From Acetothermia bacterium UBA7521 (GTDB lineage: Bacteria; Bipolaricaulota; Bipolaricaulia; Bipolaricaulales; Bipolaricaulaceae), in the NCBI GenBank assembly GCA_002479455.1, contig DLNB01000045.1:1-64000 (forward strand): a stretch of DNA of 64,000 nt, read 5' to 3'. The notes beneath the pieces were generated by a model. The model was given only the letters and a program-made list of their open reading frames with translations, was not told the DNA's origin and did not search any database. The translations under genes were made by a program, and so were the position numbers. Shown piece by piece: positions 25,392 to 33,182 of the stretch. The first letter of the stretch is position 1. Each line of letters begins with the position of its first letter.

Positions 25392-25637
25392 TCACAGCAG
25401 CTTGAGCCGTTTCAGATCCGCCTCGGTCCAGCTGAGGTCGTCCAGGATTGCCTGCAGGGTTCGGAGAGGGAACGTATCGCCAGGACGCCGGTACACGATC
25501 ACCGCGCGTCGTCCATCTCGCGGGTTATGGTAGACCCGATGGCTCCCTCGTTGCCGGTCGAGCAAGAACCCATCCCGCTCCAACGCAGCACAGAGTTCCC
25601 GGACGGTGATCATTCGCAGTTCGGGAGGGACCCTCAT
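25392..25637 (-). CDS. hicA: HicA-type mRNA interferase toxin
   Basis: 81 residues with the HicA/YcfA double-stranded RNA-binding-like fold: TVRELCAALERDGFLLDRQRGSH is family-typical, and the catalytic histidine is in GSHRVYHNP. The ATG at 25637 overlaps the upstream hicB stop (ATGA); an internal ATG at 25613 is an alternative start. HicA cleaves mRNA when its antitoxin is lost. It is expressed from the same unit as the antitoxin, antitoxin first. Confidence 0.85.
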   Translation of the reverse strand: MRVPPELRMITVRELCAALERDGFLLDRQRGSHRVYHNPRDGRRAVIVYRRPGDTFPLRTLQAILDDLSWTEADLKRLKLL

Positions 25638-25879
25638 ACCGTGACGGTGAGGGCCTCCTCTTGGGTCGAGGGAAGGTGCTCAGGGCCCTCCACGGGAATC
25701 GGGTCGCCGTGCGCGAGCATGGACTCGATATAAGCGGCAGCGGCTTCTCGGATGTTGACGAGCGCCTCATCCCGGGTGGCTCCCCAGGAATGACAGCCAC
25801 GAAGCGCCGGGCAGTAGGCGTGGAACCCGCCTTCATCCGGTTCCAAAACGACACGAACGCGAAACGTCACCTGTGCCAT
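25634..25879 (-). CDS. hicB: HicB-type antitoxin
   Basis: 81 residues beginning FRVRVVLEPDEGGFHAYCPALRGCHSWGATRDEAL, in two overlapping blocks characteristic of the HicB partial RNase-H fold, followed by a helix (NIREAAAAYIESMLAHGDPIP). No DNA-binding domain is visible after it. Start at 25879 is chosen because the protein then begins at the conserved strand; the longer frame upstream covers a dispersed repeat. It neutralises HicA encoded immediately downstream. Confidence 0.85.
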   Translation of the reverse strand: MAQVTFRVRVVLEPDEGGFHAYCPALRGCHSWGATRDEALVNIREAAAAYIESMLAHGDPIPVEGPEHLPSTQEEALTVTV

Positions 25880-25949
25880 CCCCTCCAGACGAAGTATAGC
25901 AGGCCGCTGCTCGGAGGGAGGCAAGAGAAGACTTGGCTCGGCAGCGCGA

Positions 25950-26056
25950 GGCACAGAGATCCGTGATCCCGTTGTCCGTAATCCGCGGTCCGTATGAGCC
26001 CCGTCCGACCGAGCAGGAGAATTGCGGACCACGGGCTACGGACGACGGGCAACGAG
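25950..26056 (+). repeat. Dispersed intergenic repeat, copy 2
   Basis: About 107 bp matching 19182-19286 in opposite orientation. It lies upstream of hicB and ends about 20 bp before the -10 box of the GNAT gene, so it sits between the hicBA operon and the intact acyltransferase gene. Confidence 0.75.
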
Positions 26057-26092
26057 CGAAGCCGGGGAAGGGGCGGCTATACTTCCCCCCGC

Positions 26093-26959
26093 ATGGAACT
26101 GCGCGATGATCTGGTGATCGAGCCGGTCCGCGACGGCGCGGGGTACCGCGCCTGCGAACGGCTCCAGCAACAGGTGTGGGGGTTCGCGGACCTCGCGGTG
26201 GTCCCGGACCACCTCATCCACATGGTGGTCAACGCCGGTGGCCTCCTCCTCGGCGCATTCGACGGGATCGGACCGGGGCGGGAGATGATCGGGTTCACCC
26301 TGTCCGTGGTCGGCCTTCTCGACGGCGGGGTGCTCCGCCACTACTCCTTGATGGCCGCGGTGCGGCCGGACTGGCAGGATCGGGGGGTGGGGTACAAGCT
26401 CAAGCTCGCCCAGCGGGATCGCGTGTTGGCCCAAGGTGTCGGGATCATCACCTGGACGTTCGACCCGTTGGAGTCGCGCAACGCCTACTTCAATCTGAAC
26501 AAGCTGGGCGGGGTCGTCGGCCAGTACCTGCCGAACTACTTCGGCGAGCTCCGCGACGCGCGCAACCGGGGGATCGACACGGACCGGTTCCTCTGTCAGT
26601 GGCACCTCGATGCTCCACGCGTGAGGAGCTACCTCGGCGGCGGCAGGCCGCCCGCCCTCGCCCTCGGCGACGTGGAGACGATCAACCGCACCCAGCGCAC
26701 GGCAACGGGGCTCCGCGCGCCGGCGGGGTTCCGACCGGATCTGCGTGCTCACAACCTCTTGTTCGAGATCCCGTCGGACCTCCAGACGATGCGCAAGGAC
26801 GACCTCGACCTCGCCCGGACGTGGCGGCTCGAGGCGCGGCGGGCGCTGGGGACGTACCTCGACGAGGGCTACGTCGTGACATCCCTCTTCCGCCAGGGCG
26901 ACCGGAGCTTCCTCGTCCTGGAGAAGTCCCCCCTTCCCAAGGTTCTGGAGCGGCCGTGA
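26093..26959 (+). CDS. GNAT-family N-acyltransferase (COG3375-like)
   Basis: 288 residues. The central part (VWGFADLAVVPDHLIHMVVNAGGLLLGAF, in blocks) and SLMAAVRPDWQDRGVGYKLKLAQRD, which holds the acyl-CoA loop Q/RxxGxG/A, identify a GNAT protein of the group commonly paired with a MenC-like racemase. The ATG at 26093 is preceded by TATACT (26078-26083) 9 nt away, with no Shine-Dalgarno. The racemase ATG overlaps the stop (TGATG). It probably acylates (for example succinylates) amino acids so that the racemase can act. Confidence 0.8.
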   Translation: MELRDDLVIEPVRDGAGYRACERLQQQVWGFADLAVVPDHLIHMVVNAGGLLLGAFDGIGPGREMIGFTLSVVGLLDGGVLRHYSLMAAVRPDWQDRGVGYKLKLAQRDRVLAQGVGIITWTFDPLESRNAYFNLNKLGGVVGQYLPNYFGELRDARNRGIDTDRFLCQWHLDAPRVRSYLGGGRPPALALGDVETINRTQRTATGLRAPAGFRPDLRAHNLLFEIPSDLQTMRKDDLDLARTWRLEARRALGTYLDEGYVVTSLFRQGDRSFLVLEKSPLPKVLERP

Positions 26960-28065
26960 TGCGGATCGAGCGCGCCGCCCTCTACCTTGTGGAGATACCC
27001 CTCGTCGCCCCGTTCGTGACGAGCTTCGGGGAGGAACGGGTCCGCAGGGCGCTGCTCGTCTCGCTCACCTCCGACGGGCGCACCGGGTGGGGGGAGTGCG
27101 TGGCCAGCATGGGCCCGTGGTACTCGGCGGAGACGAGCGAGACGGCCCGCCACGTGATCCTCGACTTCGCCCTCCCCCTTCTCTCCGGGAAGCGCATCGC
27201 CCGGCCCACGGATGTCCCCCAGGTTCTCTCCCCGATCCGCGGGCACGCGATGGCAAAGGCGGCAGTGGAGGCCGCCTTGTGGGACCTCCACGCCCAGGCG
27301 GAGGGGAAGCCGCTCGCCGCGCTCCTCGGCGGAACCCGGGACCGGGTCCCGGCCGGGGTGAGCGTGGGGATCCAGCCCGACGTGGCGACCCTCGTCTCCC
27401 GCGTCGCGGCGTACGTGGCGGAGGGGTACAGGCGGGTGAAGCTCAAGGTCAAGCCGGGGTGGGACCTCGAACCCCTGCGGGCGGTGCGGGAGCGGTTCCC
27501 CGACTTCCCCTTGTCGGTGGACGCCAACGCCGCGTACGCGCTCGCCAACACGGCGCACCTGCGGGAGTTCGACCGGTTCGGGCTCCTCATGGTCGAGCAG
27601 CCCCTTGCCCACGACGACCTCGTCGGCCACGCCCGGCTCGCCCAGGACCTGGAAACGCCGCTCTGCCTCGACGAGTCCATCACGTCACCCCATCGGGCGT
27701 GGGAGGCGCTCGAACTCGGGGCGTGTCGGATCCTCAACGTGAAGCAAGGCCGGCTGGGCGGTTTGTCCGCAGTCCTCGAGGTGCATAAGCTGGCTTGCGA
27801 GCGGGATGTGCCCCTATGGTGCGGGGGGATGCTCGAGACGGGCGTGGGCCGGGCCGTGAACGCCGCCCTCGCCTCGCTCCCGGGGTTCACGCTTCCCCAC
27901 GACATCTCGGCGACGGACCGCTACTACCGGGAGGACATCGCGCTCCCCCCGTTCCGGCTGGAGGATGGGCACATCCGCGTCCCGACGCAGCCCGGCCTCG
28001 GGGTGGAGGTGCACCTGGAGCGGCTGCACCGGTTCGCGGTGGGGATGTGGGCGTGGTGCCAGTGA
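26959..28065 (+). CDS. N-acylamino acid racemase / MenC-like enolase-superfamily enzyme
   Basis: 368-residue enolase-superfamily protein. Active-site pieces: the KxK block YRRVKLKVKPG, metal ligands in SVDANAAY, MVEQPL and CLDESI, and the second general-base lysine in LNVKQGRLGG. These fit the o-succinylbenzoate synthase/N-succinylamino-acid racemase group. The adjacent acyltransferase and absence of other menaquinone genes favour the racemase role in converting D- to L-amino acids. No deacylating hydrolase is in the window. o-Succinylbenzoate synthase remains possible. Confidence 0.82.
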   Translation: MRIERAALYLVEIPLVAPFVTSFGEERVRRALLVSLTSDGRTGWGECVASMGPWYSAETSETARHVILDFALPLLSGKRIARPTDVPQVLSPIRGHAMAKAAVEAALWDLHAQAEGKPLAALLGGTRDRVPAGVSVGIQPDVATLVSRVAAYVAEGYRRVKLKVKPGWDLEPLRAVRERFPDFPLSVDANAAYALANTAHLREFDRFGLLMVEQPLAHDDLVGHARLAQDLETPLCLDESITSPHRAWEALELGACRILNVKQGRLGGLSAVLEVHKLACERDVPLWCGGMLETGVGRAVNAALASLPGFTLPHDISATDRYYREDIALPPFRLEDGHIRVPTQPGLGVEVHLERLHRFAVGMWAWCQ

Positions 28066-28075
28066 GGAGGAACCG

Positions 28076-28738
28076 ATGACGAAGGCGGAACTGGCGAAGA
28101 CCATCGACCACACCGTGCTCGGGCCGGAGACGAGCCGGGCCGCGGTAGAGAAGGTGTGCGAAGAAGCGATCGAGCACGGGTTCGTCGCAGTGTGCATCCC
28201 GCCCGGGCACGTGGCGTGGGCGAAGGACTTGCTTCGGAACACAGGCGTCCTCCTGTGCACGGTGGTCGGATTCCCCCACGGCCAGCACAAGCCGGAGGTC
28301 AAGGCGTTCGAGGCGCAGCAGGCCGTGGCCGACGGCGCGGTCGAGGTGGACATGGTGGTGGACGTCGCCGCCCTGGAGGAGGGGGACCGGGCGCGCGTCC
28401 TCGCCGACCTCCGCGCGGTGCGCGAAGCGGTACCCCGGCCGATCGTGCTTAAGGTGATCCTGGAGTGCTGCCTCCTTTCCGACGACCAGAAGGTCTTGGG
28501 GGCCCAGCTTGCCCAGGAGGCCGGAGCGGACTTCGTGAAGACCTCGACCGGGTTCAGCACCGGCGGGGCCACGGTCGCGGACATCGCCCTCCTTCGCCGG
28601 ACCGTGGGAACAGGGATGGGGGTCAAGGCGTCGGGCGGGATCCGCGACTATGCGACGGCACTGGCGATGGTCCAGGCTGGCGCGAACCGCATCGGCGCCT
28701 CGAAGAGCGTTCAGATCGTCGCCGGAGCTCCCGGTTGA
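28076..28738 (+). CDS. deoC: Deoxyribose-phosphate aldolase
   Basis: Cleaves 2-deoxyribose-5-phosphate to glyceraldehyde-3-phosphate and acetaldehyde. 220 residues: TIDHTVLGPE at the N-terminus, VAVCIPPGHV, the Schiff-base lysine in GADFVKTSTGFSTGGAT and the second lysine in GVKASGGIRDY. GAGGAGG lies 5 nt before the ATG at 28076; the longer frame upstream is antisense to or inside the racemase and is rejected. It follows the racemase by 10 nt. Confidence 0.95.
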   Translation: MTKAELAKTIDHTVLGPETSRAAVEKVCEEAIEHGFVAVCIPPGHVAWAKDLLRNTGVLLCTVVGFPHGQHKPEVKAFEAQQAVADGAVEVDMVVDVAALEEGDRARVLADLRAVREAVPRPIVLKVILECCLLSDDQKVLGAQLAQEAGADFVKTSTGFSTGGATVADIALLRRTVGTGMGVKASGGIRDYATALAMVQAGANRIGASKSVQIVAGAPG

Positions 28739-28785
28739 CCCGAGGGGACACAACTCGACACTCCGTCAACCCCGCGCTCTGGTTT

Positions 28786-28919
28786 CACCGCCGAGATCGC
28801 AGAGACCGCCGAGAGTGGGCTTGTGACTGGTGACCGGTTGAAGACTGCGCGGACTCCGGAGCACGGCCCACGGATTACGAACTACGGGTCTTCTCTGCGC
28901 TCTCTGCGTCTCCGCGGTG
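28786..28919. repeat. Pair of inverted 30-bp repeats between deoC and recO
   Basis: A purine/CG motif of the form CACCGC-x-GAGA-CGCAGAGA-x-CGC-x-GAGA occurs at 28786-28815 and, inverted, at 28890-28919, about 75 nt apart. A third copy is at 33024-33053. The 206-nt gap is mostly this structure, with a short GTCCGTAATCC-like motif between the arms. No gene is seen in it. Confidence 0.65.
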
Positions 28920-28944
28920 GCCCCGCCGATGGGGCCAAGGGCGG

Positions 28945-29643
28945 GTGAGCAGGGTGGCTGAACTCGCCCGGGATCGCGGGATCGTCCTCCGCACCCAGGA
29001 CTACGCGGAGACGGACCGGATCGCGGTCCTCCTGACCTCCCGCGGCCGATTGGACGTCCTGGCGAAGGGCGCCCGCCGCCTGGAGCGCTCCACCGGGGCA
29101 GCGCTCGATCCGCTGCATGTGGTGGACGTCATCCACTACCGTCGCCGTGGGCTGCACCTCCTCAAGGAGGCGAGCTTCGTCCGAACGTTCCCGGCGGTGC
29201 GGGGCGATCTCGAACGGGCCACCGCAGCCCTGAAGGCGCTCCGCTGGGTGGTGGACCTCGTGCCGACCGGCGCGCCCGATGACCGTCCGTACACCCTGAC
29301 GCTGGAGTTTCTCGCCGCCCTCGACGGAGGCCTGCACCCCCCGGTGTTCACCGCCGCCTACGCACTGCGGCTCCTCTCTGTGGCCGGGCTCGAACCTCAC
29401 CTGGCCGGTTGTGTCCGCTGCGCGAGGACGGAGGACTTGACGTGGAGCCCGGAGCATGGGGGACTCCTCTGCGCGCGCTGCGGCGGGCGGGGGACTCCCG
29501 TGTCCGCCCGCCTGTGGCGGTCGCTCGACGCCCTGGCCCGGCTTCCCTTCCCCGCCCTCGCCCGGCTGAAGCTCTCCGACGAAGACCTCGCGATCGGGGT
29601 CGCTCTTCTTCACCAGTTCCGCGCCGCTCAGCTCGGCCGGTAG
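28945..29643 (+). CDS. recO: DNA repair protein RecO
   Basis: Recombination mediator that helps load RecA with RecF/RecR. 232 residues: an N-terminal OB fold (GIVLRTQDYAETDRIAVLLTSRGRLDVLAKGARR in two blocks), a helical middle, and a C4 zinc site (CVRCARTE and CARCGG) at residues 150-180. GTG start at 28945, with another GTG at 28954 possible. recR is also present at 45.8 kb. Confidence 0.9.
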   Translation: MSRVAELARDRGIVLRTQDYAETDRIAVLLTSRGRLDVLAKGARRLERSTGAALDPLHVVDVIHYRRRGLHLLKEASFVRTFPAVRGDLERATAALKALRWVVDLVPTGAPDDRPYTLTLEFLAALDGGLHPPVFTAAYALRLLSVAGLEPHLAGCVRCARTEDLTWSPEHGGLLCARCGGRGTPVSARLWRSLDALARLPFPALARLKLSDEDLAIGVALLHQFRAAQLGR

Positions 29644-29677
29644 AAGGGCGGCTCTCCCAGCGCTATAGTCCCTCGCC

Positions 29678-29929
29678 ATGGAATGCCAGATCGTCGCCTG
29701 TGAGCAGGTGGTGTTCGCCGGCGCTTCCACGGGGGTCTACGCCCGGAGCCACGACGGGTGGTTCGGGGTTCTCCCCGGCCACGCGCCCGCGGTGTTCGCG
29801 TTGAGGGATGCCGAGCTGCGGGTGAACACGGAGGAGGGTACACGGGTGTTCCGCGTCCGCGGGGGAACCCTCTACGCGGCTCCGGACAAGGTCACGGTAC
29901 TCACCGAACAGGCGTTCCCGGTCGCGTAG
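29678..29929 (+). CDS. Short F1-ATPase epsilon-like protein (beta-sandwich domain only)
   Basis: 83 residues that match only the N-terminal beta-sandwich of ATP synthase epsilon: CEQVVFAGASTGVYARSHDGWFGVLPGHAPAVF and the later GGTLYAAPDKVTVLTE (given in overlapping blocks). The C-terminal helical hairpin of full-length epsilon (about 130 residues) is absent. No other ATP-synthase genes are nearby. TATAGT at 29664-29669 ends 8 nt before the ATG, indicating a leaderless transcript. It may be the genuine epsilon subunit encoded away from the rest, or a regulator. Confidence 0.8.
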   Translation: MECQIVACEQVVFAGASTGVYARSHDGWFGVLPGHAPAVFALRDAELRVNTEEGTRVFRVRGGTLYAAPDKVTVLTEQAFPVA

Positions 29930-29949
29930 CGCAGTTCATCTCGCCCAAA

Positions 29950-29983
29950 AGAGGAAGGGCCCTGGTTTCCCAGGGCCCCTCTA
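29950..29983. terminator. Bidirectional terminator between the epsilon-like gene and csp
   Basis: GGGCCCTGG (29957-29965), loop of four, CCAGGGCCC (29970-29978): a perfect 9-bp stem flanked by AAAAGAGGA on the left and CCTCT on the right, between two convergent genes. Confidence 0.75.
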
Positions 29984-30001
29984 GTTGGCACAGAGCGGCT
30001 A

Positions 30002-30202
30002 CTACCGCGGCGTAACGTTCTTGGCCTGCGGGCCCTTCGGGCCTGCCTCTACGTCGAACTCTACAACCTGTCCCTCGCGCAGGCTCTTGAACCCGGGCAT
30101 CGTGATCGCAGAGAAATGCACGAACACGTCCGGGCCCCCATCCTGCTCGATGAAGCCGTACCCCTTCGAGTCATCGAACCACTTCACTTTACCAGTGGCC
30201 AT
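30002..30202 (-). CDS. Cold-shock protein (CspA family)
   Basis: 66-residue single cold-shock domain that binds single-stranded RNA/DNA. RNP1 motif KGYGFI and RNP2 motif DVFVHFSAI are intact, with VKWFDDSK at the N-terminus. Start at 30202 gives the canonical MATGKVKWF beginning, with GGGGGGAACA just before it; the longer frame is leader sequence. The promoter predicted at 30320-30347 leaves a leader of about 110 nt, as is usual for cold-shock-regulated csp mRNAs. Confidence 0.96.
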   Translation of the reverse strand: MATGKVKWFDDSKGYGFIEQDGGPDVFVHFSAITMPGFKSLREGQVVEFDVEAGPKGPQAKNVTPR

Positions 30203-30319
30203 CCGGTTGTTCCCCCCTTTTTCCTTGTGTCTCGACCGTTCTACATGAGCCCCTGCGCTGCGAGGGAAAACCCCGAGCAGCCACCCCGGTGCTGCATTTC
30301 GTACGGTCCTGCAGAGGCT

Positions 30320-30347
30320 AGTATAGCCGCGCAAGGACGGAAGGCAA
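30320..30347 (-). promoter_or_regulatory. Promoter of the cold-shock gene with long 5' leader
   Basis: On the minus strand TTGCCT (30347-30342), 16 nt, TATACT (30325-30320). The start near 30313 leaves about 110 nt of untranslated leader before the csp ATG. Confidence 0.55.
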
Positions 30348-30352
30348 GTCCC

Positions 30353-30381
30353 TTGGATCGCCGTTGGGGTCGAAGTACACT
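30353..30381 (+). promoter_or_regulatory. Promoter of the sigma-factor gene
   Basis: TTGGAT (30353-30358), 17 nt, TACACT (30376-30381); the transcript would start near 30388, about 11 nt before the ATG. It is back to back with the csp promoter. Confidence 0.5.
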
Positions 30382-30398
30382 CCACTCAGGACGGTACG

Positions 30399-31289
30399 AT
30401 GGACCCCCAAGAGCAGGAGACCACGTTTGTCGAAGAGGGACAGCACCCCACCGAGGTGGATGCGCTCACTCTCTACCTCGCTGAGGTCGCCCGCATCCCC
30501 TTCCTCACGGAGGACGAGGAGCGGGACCTCGCACTCCGCATGCGCAGCGGGGATGGCGGGGCCCGCGAACACCTCATCGTGTCCCACCTCCGCCTCGTGG
30601 TCTCGATGGCCCGCGAGTACGGCGACGTGGGTCTGGACCTTTTGGATCTCGTTCAGGAAGGAAATCTCGGTCTCATCGAGGCCGTGGATCGATTCGACAT
30701 CGAGCGCGGTGTCCGCCTTTCCGCCTACGCCCGGTGGTGGATCCGGCAGACGATGGGCGCCGCGATCGAACGCCACGCTCAGCTGATCCGGATCCCCGCT
30801 CACTTGTTCCGGGCGATCGTCCGGTTCCACCGCTTGCAGGCAACGTTCGGAGCAGAAGAAGGAGAAGAGCGGGCTGACCTGTTCCTCGCTCCGGGGATGA
30901 CCCTCGACCGCGTGCAACAGGTGGAACGGACCGTGGCCGACGTGATCTCGCTCGATAGCCCGATCGCCGATGAAGAGGGTACGGAGACCCTCGATGAGAT
31001 CATCGCCGACGAGACCATCCCCGGCCCGGAGAAGGCCGCGCTCGAAGCCCTGTTCCACGATGAACTCACGGCAATCGTGGACCGCCTGCCGGCGCGCGAT
31101 GCCCAAATCCTCCGCTGGAGGTACGGCCTGGAAGGAGCGGTCCCCCAGACCCTAGCCGAGGTCGGAAAGGCCCTTGGGGTATCGCGCGAGCGAGCGCGGC
31201 AGCTCGAGGAGCGAGCCTTGAAACGCCTCAAAGAAGCGTGGGGGGAGCAAGCCCTCCAATTCTACCGCCGCCTCATCGCTGACCTGTAG
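30399..31289 (+). CDS. RNA polymerase sigma factor of the sigma-70 family (group 1/2)
   Basis: 296 residues: region 1.2 (LTLYLAEVARIPFLTEDEE), region 2 with LRLVVSMAREYGDVGLDLLDLVQEGNLGLIEAVDRFD (in parts), the -10-recognition helix YARWWIRQTMGAAIERHAQ, region 3 and a region 4 helix-turn-helix (EVGKALGVSRERARQLEERALKRLK). The lack of region 1.1 and the short length fit a group 2 or compact primary factor; I cannot tell whether it is the housekeeping sigma. Promoters of TTGAC(A/T)-17-TATNNT type throughout the window are those such a factor reads. Confidence 0.9.
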   Translation: MDPQEQETTFVEEGQHPTEVDALTLYLAEVARIPFLTEDEERDLALRMRSGDGGAREHLIVSHLRLVVSMAREYGDVGLDLLDLVQEGNLGLIEAVDRFDIERGVRLSAYARWWIRQTMGAAIERHAQLIRIPAHLFRAIVRFHRLQATFGAEEGEERADLFLAPGMTLDRVQQVERTVADVISLDSPIADEEGTETLDEIIADETIPGPEKAALEALFHDELTAIVDRLPARDAQILRWRYGLEGAVPQTLAEVGKALGVSRERARQLEERALKRLKEAWGEQALQFYRRLIADL

Positions 31290-31351
31290 CGATCGATGTC
31301 AGGAGCCGCCGTGGAGCCTGCAGCCACGTAAGGCAGAGGGGCTGTAACAAA

Positions 31352-32527
31352 CTATGAGGATGTCAAGGGTACGTAGGGCCGGTTATCCCTCCAGATGGCG
31401 AAAAGGACGTGGACGAAGTGGTTCATCACTGCTCCGAGGGCGCGGCGGTGGGGCTTGCTGCGGGCGAGGTGACGTTCGTAGAGGGCCTTGAACTGGGCAT
31501 CGGTGCGCACCGCCTTCTGGCAGGCGAGGTAGATGGCACGGCGCAGGTGGCGGGAGCCCCGCTTGGACATCCGGACCTGGCCCTGGAGGGAGCCGGACTG
31601 GCGGAGCTTGGGGTCGATGCCGGCGAAGGCGACCATCTGCTGGGGACGAGCGAAGCGGCGTGCAGAGCCGAGTTCGGCGGCGAGGATGGCGGCAAGGAGA
31701 ACCCCGACCCCGGGGAGGGTGTGGAGAGGCAGGTCCAGGTGGGAGTAGGCGTGGGCGATGTGCTTGTCGAGGGAGTCGATCTGCTCGTTGAGGAGGCGGA
31801 CCTGAGCGAGGAGCAGGGCGAGGGCGATCTCGGCAGCGGGGGAAGGAACACCGACCGAGGAGGCAGCGGCGTCGAGGATCCGTCGCGCCCGGGCCTGCCC
31901 GAGCTTCCCCCGACTGGCGCGGCGGAGGAGAGCGGTGAGGGCGTTGGGTCCCAGGGCGAGGATCTTCGCGGGAGAAGGGGCAGCTTCGAGCAGGGCGAGC
32001 GTGGTAGGGGAGGAGCGTTTCTTGGGCAGGAGCGGCGGGAGCTCAGGGAACAAGGAGGACAAGAGGCTGTCGATGCGCAGGGTGGCGCGGGTGCGGTCCT
32101 TGACGAAGGAGGTGTGGAGGCGGGTGAGCTGGCGGAGTTCGAGCGCGCTGGGGTGGAGGCGCTCACGAGGGGCTTGGTCCTCCCACCGCAGGGCCTGAGC
32201 GATGAGCACGGCGTCGATGCGGTCGGTCTTAGCGCCGCGGATGCCGTAGTTGCGAAGCGAAGAGGTCTTGATGGGGTTGTCCACGACGCAGGGCCAGCCT
32301 TGGAGGGAGAGCCACCGGGCCACCGGTTGCCAGTAGGGACCGGTGGCTTCGATGCCGACGCGCAGCTGTTCCTTGGGGGGCAGGTGGCGCTGGACGAACG
32401 CGCGGAGGGTGAGCAAGCCCTCTGCAGTAGCCGGGAACTGGGGGAGCAGAGCGACCGTGGCGCCGCGGGGGTCGACAAGAGCGGCGGCGTGGTGGTACCT
32501 GCCGACGTCGATGCCGAGGTAGAACAT
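31352..32527 (-). mobile_element. IS110-family transposase, apparently intact
   Basis: 391-residue DEDD transposase/recombinase. RuvC-like residues are in YLGIDVGRYHHAA, GIEATGPYW and KTDRIDAVLIAQAL, and the C-terminal Transposase_20 part has LPGVGVLLAAILAAELG, FAGIDPK and the serine-containing SLQG...RMSKRGSRHLRRA. Both domains are complete. IS110 elements lack terminal inverted repeats, so the ends cannot be set by eye. They use a bridge RNA from the non-coding end of the element; the roughly 350-nt structured region on its 5' side (above 32527) is the place to look. Confidence 0.92.
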
Positions 32528-33000
32528 GCATGACCACCTCCGAACGTGCTAAGATGGAGGGCCCAGATCGGGTGGAGGGCAGGGCGGCCACAAGCTCGTG
32601 GGGAGATGCGTAGCGCCTCCAGGGAGGCCTACATCAAACCGATCCGTGGCCAGGCCCCGCGGGTTGCGTCTCGTTACAGGTCGTGGCGCCCGAAGGGCCC
32701 ACAAGCGTCGGGACGGGCTCACCCCACTTGGGACCTCAAGCCAAGTGTACGGGACCGGTCACCGGCTACCCTGCCCTCGCTTCCCTCACTACCAACATAC
32801 GAGCGTCGGGCTTCATGCCCGACGGCCGGAAAGGCGGCTCGGCGGTTGATGGTCTGACGGTTGGCCTAGAAGGCACAAGAAAGCCGTCGCAGACAAGCTG
32901 CGACGCTACGAAAACCTCTCTGAGGAGACCAGGAAGGGAGGGAAACGGAGCTCGAGGTTGCGAACTGAACCGTCGTCCCGAGCTCTCCTCCTGTGTTCCT
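32528..33000 (-). other. Non-coding region upstream of IS110 transposase, possible bridge-RNA end
   Basis: About 470 nt with no convincing gene. It contains several self-complementary segments, for example CGTCGGGCTTCATGCCCGACG (32812-32832) and AAGCCGTCGCAG with CTGCGACG nearby. In the IS110 group the bridge RNA is transcribed from the non-coding sequence 5' of the transposase gene. The structure is seen only as short hairpins; the assignment is inferred. Confidence 0.35.
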
Positions 33001-33023
33001 GGTTCCCTCAGCGGTTTGGGGTT

Positions 33024-33053
33024 CCTCTGCGATCTCGGCGTACCCGGCGGTGA
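33024..33053 (-). repeat. Third copy of the CACCGC/GAGA repeat
   Basis: Read on the minus strand it contains CGCCGAGATCGCAGAG, identical to the core of the copy at 28786, preceded by TCACCGC. It sits in the GC-rich region between the two insertion elements. Confidence 0.5.
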
Positions 33054-33182
33054 GCAGCTCTGCCCATCGGGGTTGCGTTGCCCGCAGTGAAAGGCCGCGC
33101 GCCGACTTGCCTGCGCGCGGCGTGCAAGCAGGAAGCCCGCACGCCGCAGGTCCGCGGGCCCGAGGCCCGCACCCAACCTAGA

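Noticed and set aside
32766..33176. 136-codon minus-strand frame between the insertion elements
   Set aside because: Covers repeats and GC-rich palindromes; composition is non-protein-like and there is no ribosome site.
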